DNA from: an uncultured Acetatifactor sp.
GTDB taxonomy: Bacteria; Bacillota; Clostridia; Lachnospirales; Lachnospiraceae
NCBI GenBank assembly: GCA_910577185.1
Contig: CAJTLR010000018.1
Span: forward strand, 1 to 41,916
DNA: 41,916 bases
Direction: 5' to 3'
The notes beneath the pieces were generated by a model. The model worked only from the letters and a program-made list of their open reading frames with translations, was not told the DNA's origin and did no database searches. This document shows, piece after piece, positions 17,511-26,168 of this stretch; position 1 is the stretch's first letter, and each line of letters begins with the position of its first letter. The position numbers were made by a program, and so were the translations under genes.

Positions 17511-17682
17511 GATATTTACCACTTATTCTCTTCGTTTCATCTTTCATACCTCCGCGATGGCTGCAAAATTATGGCTCTTTTTTACAGCGGCCGGCGCGGA
17601 TTTTCTGCCGGATCAAGGCCTGGTTTCCGTACAGTTTTGAACCCCGGCTTCACATCAGGCCCCTGCCGGGTACCGCGTTTTC

Positions 17683-18714
17683 TCACTCAATATCCGGTGA
17701 CCATTCGATATCCGTGTCTCCGGTGCTTGGCGTCGGCGTAGGTTCCGGTGTGGGCTGTGGCGTGGGCTCAGGCGTGGGCTGCGGGGTGGGTTCCGGCGTC
17801 GGCTCCGGTGTGGGCTCAGGCGTGGGCTCCGGGGTGGGTTCCGGCGTCGGTTCGGGCGTGGGTTCCTGCGTAGGAGCCTGTGTCGGCTTTGTTGTGGGTT
17901 TCGGCGTTGTCGTCGGCTTGGGGGTAGCCGTGGGTTCCGGCGTGGCGGTCGGCGCTATCTCCCCCTGCTCGTTATACGTTTCTGTGGTGGTTTTATATTC
18001 AAAGTTATCCTTATTGGTCCACAAGTCAAATATTTCTCCCGGTCCTCCGGTATATTCGGATTTCGTGTATTCACCCACTATAATCCCCTGGGAGTAAGTG
18101 CCCTCCTCTTTGAGAATGTATCCCTTCTCCCCATCAATATACCATTTTTCAAACGCTCCCTCATATTTTCCTTCCGACACCGCCGTCTGCAGAAGCTCCA
18201 CAATGCGGCCCGCCTGCTTCAGCAGCAGCATATTGTTATCGGAACCCTGGAAATATATATTTACATATGGCTTCTCCTCAATATCATGCCCCACCTGGAC
18301 AGAGAGGAGTACAGCTTCTCCCTTTTCCAGGATATAGGTTCTTGCGCCTTCATAGAGCCCTTTTGCCAGAATCTCAAACCATTCCTCACTGCTCACCGCA
18401 TGAATTGCCTCTCCCACATACTCGGGAAGTTCCAGATTCTGGTACAGCGTCTTCATGGCTTCCAGAACTGCCCCTTCCTCCTCCGCCGTGAGAAAGCCCG
18501 TTCTGTACTGTAATCTGATTTCATCCGATGCAGGCGGTTCCGTCACTTCCGGCTCCGTTCCCTCCGGCGCTTCCGACTGCACGGAAACCGCCATGGTGTC
18601 CAGATTGTCGGCGCTGTTGGAAAGCGCCTCCATATCCGTTCCATCTCCGCAGCCCGTCAGCATTACAGCCAGCAAAACACCTGCCGCTGTGTTATATATC
18701 CATCTTTTTTTCAT
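17683..18714 (-). CDS. Lipoprotein with a Pro-Glu-Pro-Thr repeat tail
   Basis: A 343-residue predicted lipoprotein. A short basic start (MKKRWIYN) and hydrophobic core lead to the lipobox LTGC, so it should be anchored outside the membrane. Residues about 55-245 form an unrecognised alpha/beta domain. About 75 residues of PTPEPT-type repeats follow, ending in an acidic WSPDIE tail. Such repeats usually form extended, wall-spanning or O-glycosylated stalks; a repeat stalk at the C-terminus of an N-terminally anchored lipoprotein would leave the end free. The start ATG (18714) has GGAGG 5-6 nt upstream. It sits behind the glucosaminidase gene and a hairpin repeat that lies in its 5' region. Function unknown; an envelope role is inferred. 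Confidence 0.88.
   Translation of the reverse strand: MKKRWIYNTAAGVLLAVMLTGCGDGTDMEALSNSADNLDTMAVSVQSEAPEGTEPEVTEPPASDEIRLQYRTGFLTAEEEGAVLEAMKTLYQNLELPEYVGEAIHAVSSEEWFEILAKGLYEGARTYILEKGEAVLLSVQVGHDIEEKPYVNIYFQGSDNNMLLLKQAGRIVELLQTAVSEGKYEGAFEKWYIDGEKGYILKEEGTYSQGIIVGEYTKSEYTGGPGEIFDLWTNKDNFEYKTTTETYNEQGEIAPTATPEPTATPKPTTTPKPTTKPTQAPTQEPTPEPTPEPTPEPTPEPTPEPTPEPTPQPTPEPTPQPTPEPTPTPSTGDTDIEWSPDIE
17728..17952 (-). repeat. Tandem 12-nt repeat encoding PEPT/PQPT units
   Basis: A 225-nt stretch of near-identical 12-nt units encodes PTATPEP-type units that grade into regular PEPT and PQPT units. Codon use is very uniform in the core, a pattern that favours slippage and copy-number change. Translated on the opposite strand it gives a spurious Val-Gly-Ser-Gly repeat. 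Confidence 0.85.
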
Positions 18715-18739
18715 AATATCCTCCATTCTTGCTCAGTAC

Positions 18740-18781
18740 GCGAATTTGGGCGTAAGCACAAATTTGCCTGTGAAAATTTAT
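18740..18781 (-). repeat. Dispersed hairpin element, copy 1 (upstream of the lipoprotein)
   Basis: On the minus strand: ATAAATTTTC, 4 nt, GCAAATTTGTGC, 4 nt, GCCCAAATTCGC. The last two blocks pair as a 12-bp stem with two mismatches. The same blocks occur at 35908-35950, upstream of HPr, with different loop bases. It ends 26 nt before the lipoprotein start codon. Confidence 0.7.
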
Positions 18782-18797
18782 ATTTCTCCCTTTCGGG

Positions 18798-21200
18798 CTA
18801 TTTTAACGCATCCGCGTCGCTGATCAGCTTCTGCAGGAACTGACTGGCCTCCGTTCCGCTCTCATAGGTTCCCTGGTCCAGAAGCTGCTTTGCCAGGGAA
18901 TAAATGCTCTTTGCCACAGGCGGACCGTAGAGAATGGTCTGCACGCCGCCTTTTTCCAATATGGCATATCCCCGGAAGGCATACTCCACCTTGTACTGTT
19001 CCGGCGGAAGCCCTACCAGCACGGAAGTAAATCGCAATCTTCCATCTACTGTCTCAAAGACCACGTCCTTCATTGTCCCATTGCTGTCCTTGCCGTAGGA
19101 CAAGCCTCCTGCCACCTTTTCCCCGTCTTTTATCATGGGGTATTTGCTTCTGTTGGCATTGTTCATGACCAGAGTGCCATATTCTTTCAGCTGGTATCCG
19201 TTCACTCCCACGGTGGATGTGAGCTTCCCGCGCAGCTCCGCAGAAATTCCTGTCTTAAACCGGATGCCGGACTTGCCGGTAATGCGAATGGAAAATCCGT
19301 GATATGTCAGCAGATCCTCCAGCCCCGGCTCCGGCGTGGCAACGTAACCCACACCGTTAAAAGTCAGGCTCCATACATACATGCCCACCGGCACGCCTTT
19401 TTCATTATATTTATACAGTACGGCAGTCTTGGCGTTCCCGTCCGGCGCCGTTGCAATCAGATTGCCGTTCCGCAGTTCTCCTTCGTACTGTTTCCCGTCT
19501 ATCCACATCACCTTGTCACTGTATCCTTCCGGAAGTTCCAATGTCACATTTGTGGAGACAGAAGGCTTTCCGGAAACTTCTCCCGGCATGTTTTCATAAA
19601 CCGGAATCTTGAATACAAAAGTGCTGTCCAGGGCGCCTGCATTTTCATAAAGTCTGCGGATACTCAGTGCCTCCGTGGTGGGCGCCGAAATATTCTGCAT
19701 ATACTGATGCGTGTAAGGCTTGTACGCGCCGTTAGGGTTTACATTAAATTTCTGCAGGTAGAGCGTATCCTGCCCTTTTTTAATATAATTGGCCGAGATA
19801 AAGTCTGCGCCGCCCCGGATGGCAGCTTCCGCGCCCTGCCAGCCATGTTCTTTCGCATACTTCAGTCCGCTTTCGATGACTGCCTGGTCGGTTTTGCCCG
19901 TGGCACCCACATTAAAGTAATTGTAATAGCCCTCATAACCCGGATAAGTTCCCGAGATTAGAGGGGATGTACCTGCCCCCTGTTCCTGCAGCACCCTTGC
20001 CGCCAGATGAAAAGGGCTGACTTTCCGTCCTTCTTCCCTGCCGACTTCCCAGAACAGACTTGCATAGGTGCCGGAAGACCCCGGCACAGTTGCACTTTCA
20101 TTCATAAACGTATTTTTCAGGAATGCCTTCACAGCCTCCAGTGTGTGATATGCCTCATTATAGGTCAGCTGCTCAAACTGGAATATGGCATCCTCCGTCA
20201 GGCTGTTCCTGGGATCCATATATAACTTCAGGGCAGCTTCCGACGCGTAGTACCAGGTACCCGTATCATATAATCCCTCTTTGGCCCAGTCGGGAAATGT
20301 CTTATAGACCAGGCTCCTGCCGTCCAGCAGCTCATTGTCTATGGAAGTCTGCCAGTCCAGGGTAGTATTCATTTTTACAAAGGTCCAGTTGGGATGTTTT
20401 GTTTTCAGCGCCAGCAGCGCGCTCCGGTAACTTTCCGGAAACTGCTCTATATCCGGATAGCTTGTCTGGGCCTGTGCATCCACAGTATATGTGGACGAAG
20501 CGGAATTCAGTCCGTACTGTTCTTCCCATTCCAGAAACCGTTCATCCGAACATGCCAGATTGTTGCGCTGCACATACCCGTAAAATTCGCTTCCCTTATA
20601 TTCCAGCTTTACATAATTCCAGATTTCCAGTTCATCATCCACAAAGAAATCCAGAATCTCCACCATCTGGCCGCTCAGCACTGTCACTGCCGGATCACTG
20701 TCCCCGGATGGTGCCTGGCGGACCGTATACGTATCGCTGAGGTAAACCAGGGCCATAATACCCTGCTGTGCGGCAATCTGTCCCAGGGCTTCGCCCGCCT
20801 CTTCCAGCCATGCCGCCGTCTCCCCATCCATTTGGGCGCCGGAACGCGTTCTGTTCCCGGGCTCCCCGTCCTCGTCGCCGGATGACGCCGAAGATTCCCC
20901 GGCCGCCTCCTCCGGACCGGTTCCTGCAGACTTGTCCTCTCCGCTGAGGGTTTCCGGTGTACTTTCCTCCCCCCCGGACTCCTCCTTACCGGCTTCATCA
21001 GCCCCGGACACATCCTGATCCGATGACAACGAAGATTCCGGCGTTCCCGCTTCCTCAGCGGTTCCGGACGAATCCGTTCCGGGAACTTCCTCCTTCTGTT
21101 CTGCCGCGGCTGCATCCAGCGACACGTTTCCGGCTATTCCGGACCCAAGCAGGGTTATTGCAGCCAGTATTCCACATATCTGCTTTCCGTATCTTCTCAT
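18798..21200 (-). CDS. Secreted SH3-domain / N-acetylglucosaminidase wall hydrolase
   Basis: An 800-residue exported protein. A signal peptide (about 1-30, hydrophobic core GILAAITLLGSGIAG) is followed by a low-complexity Ser/Glu/Asp/Gly/Thr linker (about 35-120) and a bacterial SH3-like region (about 150-215, from YTVRQAPSGD to FYGYVQRN). A glucosaminidase domain (about 255-500) contains YRSALLALKTKHPNW and LAARVLQEQGAG; the Glu in the latter is the expected catalytic acid of GH73-type enzymes. The C-terminal ~250 residues are beta-rich and unrecognised. It probably cleaves peptidoglycan glycan strands, perhaps to open the wall for polysaccharide export (inference). The ATG at 21200 is favoured (AGAAAGG about 10 nt upstream); an ATG 9 nt earlier is possible. 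Confidence 0.88.
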   Translation of the reverse strand: MRRYGKQICGILAAITLLGSGIAGNVSLDAAAAEQKEEVPGTDSSGTAEEAGTPESSLSSDQDVSGADEAGKEESGGEESTPETLSGEDKSAGTGPEEAAGESSASSGDEDGEPGNRTRSGAQMDGETAAWLEEAGEALGQIAAQQGIMALVYLSDTYTVRQAPSGDSDPAVTVLSGQMVEILDFFVDDELEIWNYVKLEYKGSEFYGYVQRNNLACSDERFLEWEEQYGLNSASSTYTVDAQAQTSYPDIEQFPESYRSALLALKTKHPNWTFVKMNTTLDWQTSIDNELLDGRSLVYKTFPDWAKEGLYDTGTWYYASEAALKLYMDPRNSLTEDAIFQFEQLTYNEAYHTLEAVKAFLKNTFMNESATVPGSSGTYASLFWEVGREEGRKVSPFHLAARVLQEQGAGTSPLISGTYPGYEGYYNYFNVGATGKTDQAVIESGLKYAKEHGWQGAEAAIRGGADFISANYIKKGQDTLYLQKFNVNPNGAYKPYTHQYMQNISAPTTEALSIRRLYENAGALDSTFVFKIPVYENMPGEVSGKPSVSTNVTLELPEGYSDKVMWIDGKQYEGELRNGNLIATAPDGNAKTAVLYKYNEKGVPVGMYVWSLTFNGVGYVATPEPGLEDLLTYHGFSIRITGKSGIRFKTGISAELRGKLTSTVGVNGYQLKEYGTLVMNNANRSKYPMIKDGEKVAGGLSYGKDSNGTMKDVVFETVDGRLRFTSVLVGLPPEQYKVEYAFRGYAILEKGGVQTILYGPPVAKSIYSLAKQLLDQGTYESGTEASQFLQKLISDADALK

Positions 21201-21311
21201 TCCTACCATGCCTTTCTACAGCATGTCCCCGGCCAGGGCATACTGTCCTTGCACTGTTTACACCAAACCGTGAGAATACGCTCCCCACGTTTTTCATCAT
21301 AACATAATATT

Positions 21312-22322
21312 TTAATCACTTTTCCGGTAGTTTCTTCCAAGCATCCATTTTGCATGAAACTGTCTGATCCCTCGTGGCGCAAGGGCAAACAACGTGTGAT
21401 ACAGCTTGTTTTTTCCGGTAAGTATGGGATTTCCCATGGAACGGAGCCAGCTTTTCCGGAGATAAGCCACAATGTTGCAATATGCGGCATTGTCTCCTGT
21501 CATCCGGGATATGGGAATGTGCAGCAGATATTCCAGTCTTTGAAAAATTCCGAAACGAAATGCCGTTTTCTCCAGTTCCGGAAAATCTGCCCTTACAATC
21601 TCCGCAACCATATCCGCGTTCTCCACACAATCCTCATATACCCGTGAAAAATCTTCTTTATCCGCTCTCCTGGAATTGCTTCCCATCCGGTAAAACACAT
21701 GATACCCCTGTTCCGGCAGGCTCGCCACTTTCCCAATCCCGGGAAGCATCCTCACCAGCAGGTTAAAGTCTTCATTCAGTTTCCCCGCCGGAAATGCCTG
21801 AGGAGGAAAAAGTTCCCTGCGAATCAGTTTGGTGCAAAAAGAACAGTCCCCCTTGTGAAGCAGTAATTCTTCCAGAAACGTTTTGCTGTCCAGGACCCTG
21901 GTACTTTCGGGAGGCTCACAGATATTTGGCAGCAGGTTTCCCTGCTCATCTATCTCATCCCTTCCGGTCTGTGCCGCCCGGACGCCAAACTCCTGAATGG
22001 CCTTTAACAGCTTTTCGTACATATCCCGCTCAATATAGTCATCACTGTCCACAAAACCCACATATTCCCCGGCCGCCTGTTCCAGGGCCAGATTTCTTGC
22101 CTGGGAAGAGCCTCCGTTTTCTTTGTGAAATACCCGTATCCGGCTGTCCTCTCCGGCAAGACGGTCACACAGCTCCCCTGTCCCGTCCGTGGAACCGTCG
22201 TCCACCAGAATGATTTCCAGATTTTCATAAGTCTGCGCCGTTATGGAATGGACACATTTCGGCAAATACGCAAGAACATTGTACACCGGAACAATAACCG
22301 TGATCAAAGGATATCTGCTCAT
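21312..22322 (-). CDS. GT2 family glycosyltransferase
   Basis: A 336-residue inverting GT-A enzyme. It begins ITVIVPVYNVLAYLPKCV, with LVDDGSTDGTGELCD and the metal-binding FVDSDDYIERDMYEKL in the first ~110 residues. The rest is variable and should recognise the acceptor. GGAG lies 6 nt before the ATG, and it follows the GT4 gene upstream by 15 nt, so it is part of the same operon. Donor and acceptor are unknown. Downstream, a 111-nt gap precedes the glucosaminidase gene. Confidence 0.9.
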   Translation of the reverse strand: MSRYPLITVIVPVYNVLAYLPKCVHSITAQTYENLEIILVDDGSTDGTGELCDRLAGEDSRIRVFHKENGGSSQARNLALEQAAGEYVGFVDSDDYIERDMYEKLLKAIQEFGVRAAQTGRDEIDEQGNLLPNICEPPESTRVLDSKTFLEELLLHKGDCSFCTKLIRRELFPPQAFPAGKLNEDFNLLVRMLPGIGKVASLPEQGYHVFYRMGSNSRRADKEDFSRVYEDCVENADMVAEIVRADFPELEKTAFRFGIFQRLEYLLHIPISRMTGDNAAYCNIVAYLRKSWLRSMGNPILTGKNKLYHTLFALAPRGIRQFHAKWMLGRNYRKSD

Positions 22323-22337
22323 AAATGACTCCTGCTT

Positions 22338-23555
22338 TTATGTTCTGTTTCTGTATTTTTTCCTGGCATTTCGTTCTGACAGTACGGGGGCCGGTGCGCA
22401 GGGAATCATCTTCGGAAAACTCCCCTCCTGCGCCCTCTTATCATCAGATTCCGGATTCTCAAGGTTTAAAATGTTTCTCATCAGCCGGTACAGCTGTTTT
22501 GCGGCATTTTCCGCGTTCCAGACCTCCAAAATGGTTTTGCAGGCATTTTTCCCCAGCTGTCTGCATAAAATTTTATCCGTAACCAGTGTTTCTGTCAAGC
22601 CAAATAGATGTTTGGTATTGCCGTCTTCATATATCATCCCGTTTGTTTTGTGTTCTATCAGATAAGGTACCGCCCCCGCCATATGCCCGGCCACCAGCGC
22701 ACATCCGCTGTTCATGGCTTCGTTCGCCACGGCTCCCCAGCCCTCCTGTCTGTCGCTTGTCAGTAGAAAGATATTCGCTTTTTCCATATAACTCCGCACA
22801 TCTTCCGGCGCCTGGTATCCCAGAAAACGTACGGAGTCTTCCAGCCCGTAATGTTGTGCCAGTCCCCGTATCTTTGCGCCCAGTTCCCCGTCCCCGATCA
22901 CATCCATATGAAAGGCAAGGTTTTTGTCCTTCAGATACTTTGCCGTCTCAATGGGCAGCTCCGGGTGCTTCCAGTCGATCATCCTGGCAGCCCAGAGCAG
23001 ATAGGGCAGCTTCTCTTCCCCGTATCCCTTTTGCTCCAGCAGGGCATCCTGGTCATAATATTTCGTCTCCGGAAAATATCCCCAGCAGTACATTTTCCCC
23101 GGGTAAGCCCTGACAATATGAAAATCAGAAGGTACATACGCTCCCGCACAGAGCAGATAGACCGGCGCCTTTCTGTACCGGGTATGGTCGAGATATTTTT
23201 TTCGCAGTCCCCTGGGGGAAACCGCTTTCCACTGCCCTGTCTTATACAGGCGTTCGCTGATCCGGATCACGGGCTTCCCAGCCTTCAGACGTTCCCCGAT
23301 ATAGCTTTCATCATCCGTCCCCCCGAAAAGCACCATGTCACAGTCCGAAATCAGTTTTCTGCAATATGCCTCCTCTTCCCGGAACACATGCACATACGCC
23401 GGCCGCTCCTGCTCATGCCAGCCCATCCGCACCCTTTCCGCTTCCATCCGTTCCGTCTGCACAAAGACAAATTCACCCTGCAAAAGCCGGCTCATGGCGT
23501 TGCAGAATGGAATCTGATGATGATTGATGTAATTTGACACAAACACTGCCCGCAT
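22338..23555 (-). CDS. GT4 family glycosyltransferase
   Basis: A 405-residue GT-B glycosyltransferase. The N-terminal acceptor domain opens MRAVFVSNYINHHQIPFCNA. The C-terminal donor domain has YLLWAARMIDWKHPELPIE, VIGDGELGAKIRGLA, FLGYQAPEDV and the EX7E-type region EGWGAVANEAMNSGCALV. The ATG at 23555 has GGGGAG about 6 nt upstream and was preferred to an upstream TTG. The C-terminal ~40 residues (PESDDKRAQEG onward) are basic and poorly conserved-looking. It acts on the cytoplasmic lipid-linked repeat unit; the sugar is unknown. Confidence 0.9.
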   Translation of the reverse strand: MRAVFVSNYINHHQIPFCNAMSRLLQGEFVFVQTERMEAERVRMGWHEQERPAYVHVFREEEAYCRKLISDCDMVLFGGTDDESYIGERLKAGKPVIRISERLYKTGQWKAVSPRGLRKKYLDHTRYRKAPVYLLCAGAYVPSDFHIVRAYPGKMYCWGYFPETKYYDQDALLEQKGYGEEKLPYLLWAARMIDWKHPELPIETAKYLKDKNLAFHMDVIGDGELGAKIRGLAQHYGLEDSVRFLGYQAPEDVRSYMEKANIFLLTSDRQEGWGAVANEAMNSGCALVAGHMAGAVPYLIEHKTNGMIYEDGNTKHLFGLTETLVTDKILCRQLGKNACKTILEVWNAENAAKQLYRLMRNILNLENPESDDKRAQEGSFPKMIPCAPAPVLSERNARKKYRNRT

Positions 23556-23571
23556 AATACTCCCCAATCTT

Positions 23572-24900
23572 TCAGGAAATCAAAATCCGATAAATTTCCA
23601 GCAGCCTGCGGTAATTTTCACTCCTGTCATGAGTCTTCTCCGCATGTCTCCTGGCATTCCTGCAATATTCCCCCATTCGCTCCGGCCGGGCCCACATCTG
23701 CATGACCGCGCCGGCCAGACGCCCGGCAACCGTCTCCAGCCGCCTGCCAAGCTGTTCGTCTTCCCGTATATTTTCGTCCGTCCCGGAAAATCCTTCATAC
23801 ACAATCCCGTCTTTCCCGTCCTCAAACAGGCTTGGAATTCCTCCCACTCCCGCACAGACGCAGGGCATTCCCAGAAGCATGGCTTCCCCCAGGGAATTGG
23901 GGGAATTTTCCAGGGAAGAAGGACACACAAACAGATGGCTTTTCAAATATCTGTCACGCATTTCCCCTGCATTCAGCTTTCCAAGAAAGATCACTTTGTC
24001 TTCCAGGGAATTCTCTTTCAGCAGTTTCAGCAGATACTTTCCATATGCGGATATTTTCAGCCTGTCCTTCCATGTCTTATGGGCTACAAGGCTATTGCCC
24101 GCCACATAAACCCGGGTATCCGGATAGCGTTCCAGAATGGCCGGCAGCGCCAGCAGCATATAATGAAGCCCCTTCAGGGGATAATCTCCCTGACTTAAAA
24201 ATACAGAATGGGGAATACATTCCTTTTCCTGCCACACATGCCCGTAAAATTCCTTCCGCATGGTTTCATTCATATGAAAATACCGGGCATCCGGATTCCA
24301 TTTCCTGGTCTGCTGCCGGTCCCATCCGGTGCGCCCGGTAATATTCCCCGCCAGGGACACGATTTCCCTTTCCTGCCTTCCCCGGATCCGGAACTTCTCC
24401 TGCTGCTGCCGGATGCTGTCCTTTTTCAGCCAGTCCCGGAACGTCACGGAATCTGCCACCTTCCCGGGCAGATCTGCGCAATAGGCTTCGGCCAGCAGGC
24501 TGCACAATCCCTGCAGACCCACAAGCAGCCTTTCTTTCTGGAGAAAAATCCTGCACATGGCCAGGGTATGGGGATATTCCGTGCCAAAACAATGCACAAT
24601 ATCCGGCTTAACATGATAAACGATTTTTTGCAGGGATTGTTCCAGGGATTCCTCATATTTTTCCGGATTTTTTATATCTTCCCGGAAACCATAGCAGGCA
24701 ATGGAAGCAATCTTTTCCCCCACCGGAAAAGGCGCATCCTCCATGGGAAAGGCCATGGACAGTTCCAGCCCGTTTTCCTCCCGGTCTGCCAGCACCGCTT
24801 CCACCATCCCGCTGATCCAGCCCTCTTTGTTGGAAACCTCCCGGTTCAGTTCCCGGGCGATTACCGGCGGTATAATATTGCACAGCCACAGTACTCTCAT
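23572..24900 (-). CDS. GT4 family glycosyltransferase
   Basis: A 442-residue GT-B enzyme. It opens MRVLWLCNIIPPVIARELN and includes KPDIVHCFGTEYPHTLAM (acceptor domain). The donor domain has KGLHYMLLALPAILERYPDTRVYVAG, VIFLGKLNAGEMRDRY, FVCPSSLENSPNSLGEAMLL (the retaining-GT4 EX7E-like region) and GIPSLFEDGKDGIVYE. The ATG at 24900 is favoured over a TTG at 24912, which is too close to the AAAGGG site. It lies 16 nt before the next GT4 gene. The donor sugar is not known. Confidence 0.9.
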   Translation of the reverse strand: MRVLWLCNIIPPVIARELNREVSNKEGWISGMVEAVLADREENGLELSMAFPMEDAPFPVGEKIASIACYGFREDIKNPEKYEESLEQSLQKIVYHVKPDIVHCFGTEYPHTLAMCRIFLQKERLLVGLQGLCSLLAEAYCADLPGKVADSVTFRDWLKKDSIRQQQEKFRIRGRQEREIVSLAGNITGRTGWDRQQTRKWNPDARYFHMNETMRKEFYGHVWQEKECIPHSVFLSQGDYPLKGLHYMLLALPAILERYPDTRVYVAGNSLVAHKTWKDRLKISAYGKYLLKLLKENSLEDKVIFLGKLNAGEMRDRYLKSHLFVCPSSLENSPNSLGEAMLLGMPCVCAGVGGIPSLFEDGKDGIVYEGFSGTDENIREDEQLGRRLETVAGRLAGAVMQMWARPERMGEYCRNARRHAEKTHDRSENYRRLLEIYRILIS

Positions 24901-24975
24901 AGATTTATCCAACCCTTTCCCCGTCTTTCAGAAACCTCCGCCGGACAGCTTCAGGACAGCAATATCAGGCACACT

Positions 24976-26106
24976 CTAATCATTGAATATCCAGTTCAGA
25001 TAAGGCAGCAGTCTCACATCCACAGCGTACATTCCCCGCAGAAGCAGGAAAAAATATCCCCCAAACGCACAGACCACCCCTCCGTGACAGAACCTCCTGA
25101 ACCGGCCGGCCGGCAGACAGTCCAGGAGACCGGGAATCAGGAATATCTGGGCTATGATCATATAATACCCCACCCGGGACACCTCCGGGATAAATGAACC
25201 GCAGCTGTATACCACCAGGCCAAACAGATTCAGGAAAAAATAGAACCGTTTCACCGGATCATCCTTCAGGCCCCGGCGGCAGACCAGCGCCAGCGCCAGA
25301 ACACAGGCACATTTTAAAATATTCGCATAGGACAATTCCCCATTGTCAAACGCGGAATCCCGGTAAAAAGGATAGAAAAAAAATATAATTTCCCGGTACA
25401 GGCTCTGTCCGAAAATCAGCGTGGCCACAAAAAACCCCCCTGCCGCATAATGCCATCTCTTCAGGGAAGCCCCTGCCAGAAATCCCGCCGCCAGGTACAC
25501 CGGTATCACCAGCAGAACTGACTTGTGGAACATGGCCCCTGCCAGTATCACCAGCACAAATTTTCCGTATTCTCCCCGAATCACGTACTTCATGGAAAAC
25601 AGCGCCATGGCCAGTGCAAGATAGTACCTGACGGAATTGAGGCTGTTAAAATAATACCCGCCCGTCATCAGCAGATAAAGGGAAAGGGCAAAACAGCTTC
25701 CCTGGTCCTCCAGCGCCTTCACAAAGAAGAACACCGTAATGATGGAGAAAAAAGCAAACACATACAGATACTCATCATGGCCGAACAGTTCCTGTATCCA
25801 TTTTACAATATAGTTAAACCCAAATTCCGATGACACATGGCGTTCCTGCGTAATCAGCAGAAAATTATCCCTGTACACCCAGTAATCATTTCCCACGGCA
25901 ATCCTGCAGGCGGATACTCCCGTCAGCAGACAATAAATTGCAAAAACGGCAATCCTGTTTCTGGCCTGTCTCCTCTCACAAGGACCCCTGCCAAACTCTC
26001 TTCCGCCCCTGATGGCCTGCGGCACATAGTCACGGTTCTCCACACACAGCCCAAAACCAACCGTCACCATTGTCAGTATCACATATACAAGCGCACTTTT
26101 TTCCAA
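24976..26106 (-). CDS. EpsG-family polysaccharide polymerase (Wzy-like membrane protein)
   Basis: A 376-residue polytopic membrane protein with roughly ten hydrophobic segments. GNDYWVYRDNF and the NSVRYYLALAMALF helix are hallmarks of the EpsG family, the presumed Wzy-type polymerases of Firmicutes exopolysaccharide operons. It would join repeat units on the outer face of the membrane. Translation starts at a TTG with GGAGGG about 6 nt upstream. It is the only obvious polymerase in the window; no Wzx-type flippase was seen, so that must lie elsewhere. Confidence 0.88.
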   Translation of the reverse strand: MEKSALVYVILTMVTVGFGLCVENRDYVPQAIRGGREFGRGPCERRQARNRIAVFAIYCLLTGVSACRIAVGNDYWVYRDNFLLITQERHVSSEFGFNYIVKWIQELFGHDEYLYVFAFFSIITVFFFVKALEDQGSCFALSLYLLMTGGYYFNSLNSVRYYLALAMALFSMKYVIRGEYGKFVLVILAGAMFHKSVLLVIPVYLAAGFLAGASLKRWHYAAGGFFVATLIFGQSLYREIIFFFYPFYRDSAFDNGELSYANILKCACVLALALVCRRGLKDDPVKRFYFFLNLFGLVVYSCGSFIPEVSRVGYYMIIAQIFLIPGLLDCLPAGRFRRFCHGGVVCAFGGYFFLLLRGMYAVDVRLLPYLNWIFND

Positions 26107-26168
26107 AATATCCCTCCGTATGACACCGCTTTGGCGCCTGAAAAACCATTTGTATTAAAAACCGGCTT

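Larger units (their letters stand above)
17117..17682 (-). other. 566-nt non-coding leader/intergenic region upstream of the FlaA1-like gene
   Basis: No convincing gene. It contains a TATAAT box (17269-17274), a GC-rich hairpin in the predicted leader (17225-17248) and a perfect 10-bp inverted repeat (17479-17510). An 81-codon minus-strand frame (17302-17547) lies behind a GGAGG but has no protein-like character. No classical terminator with a T-run follows the lipoprotein gene, only a CCCGGC/GCCGGG stem just after its stop. Confidence 0.5.

Noticed and set aside
17302..17547. 81-codon minus-strand frame behind a GGAGG, plus a 5-codon ATG-AAA-CGA-AGA-GAA-TAA frame
   Set aside because: Composition is not protein-like, spacing to the first ATG is too short, and no conserved motif is present. 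The 5-codon frame is too short to judge.
17714..18097. Val-Gly-Ser-Gly repeat protein on the + strand
   Set aside because: It is the complement of the PEPT repeat of the lipoprotein; the minus strand frame has a signal peptide, lipobox and ribosome binding site.
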